From positions 124,001 through 188,000 of the forward strand of contig CANLVG010000003.1 in the NCBI GenBank assembly GCA_947494565.1: 64,000 nucleotides of DNA, given 5' to 3'. Shown one piece after another: positions 63,409 through 64,000 of this stretch; within the stretch, counting starts at the first letter, position 1, and each line of letters opens with the position of its first letter. The position numbers and the translations under genes are program-made. This DNA comes from an uncultured Flavobacteriaceae bacterium. Lineage in GTDB: Bacteria; Bacteroidota; Bacteroidia; Flavobacteriales; Flavobacteriaceae. The notes beneath the pieces are model-generated. The model was not told the DNA's origin and did not search any database. It worked only from the letters and a program-made list of their open reading frames with translations.

Positions 63409-64000
63409 GCTCAGGGAAACAACTACTTTTAAGGTTCAAGAAACGATGGTCGATAATGCAGGCCATTGTGATAGTGCTTTATGCCCTTGGGCCGGCCATG
63501 CTCATTTACTTTTTGACCAAAGACATCATATGGGCTGTATTTACCTTTATGGGTGTTGGGCTTCTTGCACTGCTGTTTCGAAAACCATGGCAGCTGACCT
63601 TAGAGAAAGTTGGGCAATATCTTGACCATGAATTGGAAACTACTGAATACAGTACCGGACTCTTATTGGTGTCCAGCGGAGAGTTGTCAAGTTTAGCGCG
63701 ACTTCAGCAACACAAGGTAAGAAAGGTATTGGAGAGGAGCATCCATAAGGTTCGCCCAAACGTCCATATGAAAAGTGCGTTTATAGTTCTGGGCGCATGT
63801 GGACTGCTATCCCTTTTGGCAAATCAGTATGGTACCTCATTACGATCTACCGATTCCGTTCCCGCACAAGGTGACCGGCAAATCTTGTTCACACCCTTGG
63901 ATTCGTCTGAATTGAAGTATACACCCCCAAACATAGTGTTTCAAGAACTTGTCATTCAATATCCTGCATATACGAATAGTGCTCCTGTGACAACAAGCAA
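63405..64000 (+). CDS. Membrane protein of the MoxR-DUF58-BatA operon, 5' part cut by window end
   Basis: An open frame from the ATG at 63405-63407, overlapping the previous stop by 4 bp (ATGA), and still open at the window end (198 codons visible). Two N-terminal transmembrane segments (about 17-60; AIVIVLYALGPAMLIYFL and a following helix) and another near 125-140 are seen, with basic loops between. It resembles the DUF4175-type proteins found at this place in Bacteroidota operons, but the visible part is too short to be sure. Confidence 0.7.
   Translation, partial: MSSGKQLLLRFKKRWSIMQAIVIVLYALGPAMLIYFLTKDIIWAVFTFMGVGLLALLFRKPWQLTLEKVGQYLDHELETTEYSTGLLLVSSGELSSLARLQQHKVRKVLERSIHKVRPNVHMKSAFIVLGACGLLSLLANQYGTSLRSTDSVPAQGDRQILFTPLDSSELKYTPPNIVFQELVIQYPAYTNSAPVTTS

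Overview
The window looks like chromosomal DNA of a marine member of the Flavobacteriaceae (Bacteroidota). The clues are AT-rich intergenic DNA with weak Shine-Dalgarno sequences, a TonB-dependent receptor with a carboxypeptidase-like N-terminal domain, a giant secreted protein ending in a type IX secretion (T9SS)-like sorting domain, and a TldD/TldE - DUF4159 - MoxR - DUF58 - BatA-type gene row. No RNA gene, CRISPR array, insertion sequence or phage gene was seen.

Region 1 (about 1-26.7 kb, with 36.0-36.8 kb) is an exopolysaccharide/capsule locus. The minus-strand arm runs from a UDP-GalNAcA-type dehydrogenase and a UDP-glucose 6-dehydrogenase through a UDP-glucuronate 4-epimerase, four sulfotransferases, an MBOAT O-acyltransferase with an SGNH partner, an anchored esterase, two beta-helix carbohydrate-active-like proteins, a GT4 glycosyltransferase and a MurJ-like flippase cut by the window start. 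The plus-strand arm carries a DegT-type aminotransferase, a membrane UDP-HexNAc 4,6-dehydratase, the export lipoprotein (OPX) and the Wzc tyrosine autokinase. The matching CpsB-type phosphatase lies at 36 kb. Together they predict a uronic-acid-rich, amino-sugar-containing, O-acetylated and sulfated polysaccharide, resembling a glycosaminoglycan in logic. No polymerase or initiating sugar transferase is visible, so the locus probably continues to the left.

Region 2 (27.0-35.9 kb) is one 2947-residue secreted protein. It combines a beta-propeller-like region, three malectin-like domains, a Kelch propeller, a CBM6-like domain, PKD domains and a C-terminal sorting-like domain. Terminators flank it on both sides.

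Region 3 (36.9-56.3 kb) is a non-ribosomal peptide locus. A TonB-dependent receptor and a small His-rich protein sit at its left edge. NRPS 1 is C-A-T with a serine-type specificity code. A five-gene minus-strand operon encodes an ornithine cyclodeaminase homologue, a prolyl-PCP-dehydrogenase-like flavoprotein, a proline-type standalone A domain, a carrier protein and a membrane acyltransferase. A plus-strand operon encodes a HupE/UreJ membrane protein, NRPS 2 (C-A-T-TE with a Cys at the TE nucleophile position), a GT1 glycosyltransferase and a phosphopantetheinyl transferase. My reading is ornithine -> proline -> pyrrole-2-carboxyl-S-carrier protein -> serine -> second residue -> Cys-thioesterase release, with glycosylation and perhaps acylation. 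The receptor, His-rich protein and HupE hint at a metal-related or re-imported product. I do not recognise this cluster as any described one.

Region 4 (56.5-64 kb) is a conserved-looking block: a TldD/TldE protease pair, then DUF4159, a MoxR ATPase, a DUF58 protein, a BatA-domain protein and a truncated membrane protein.
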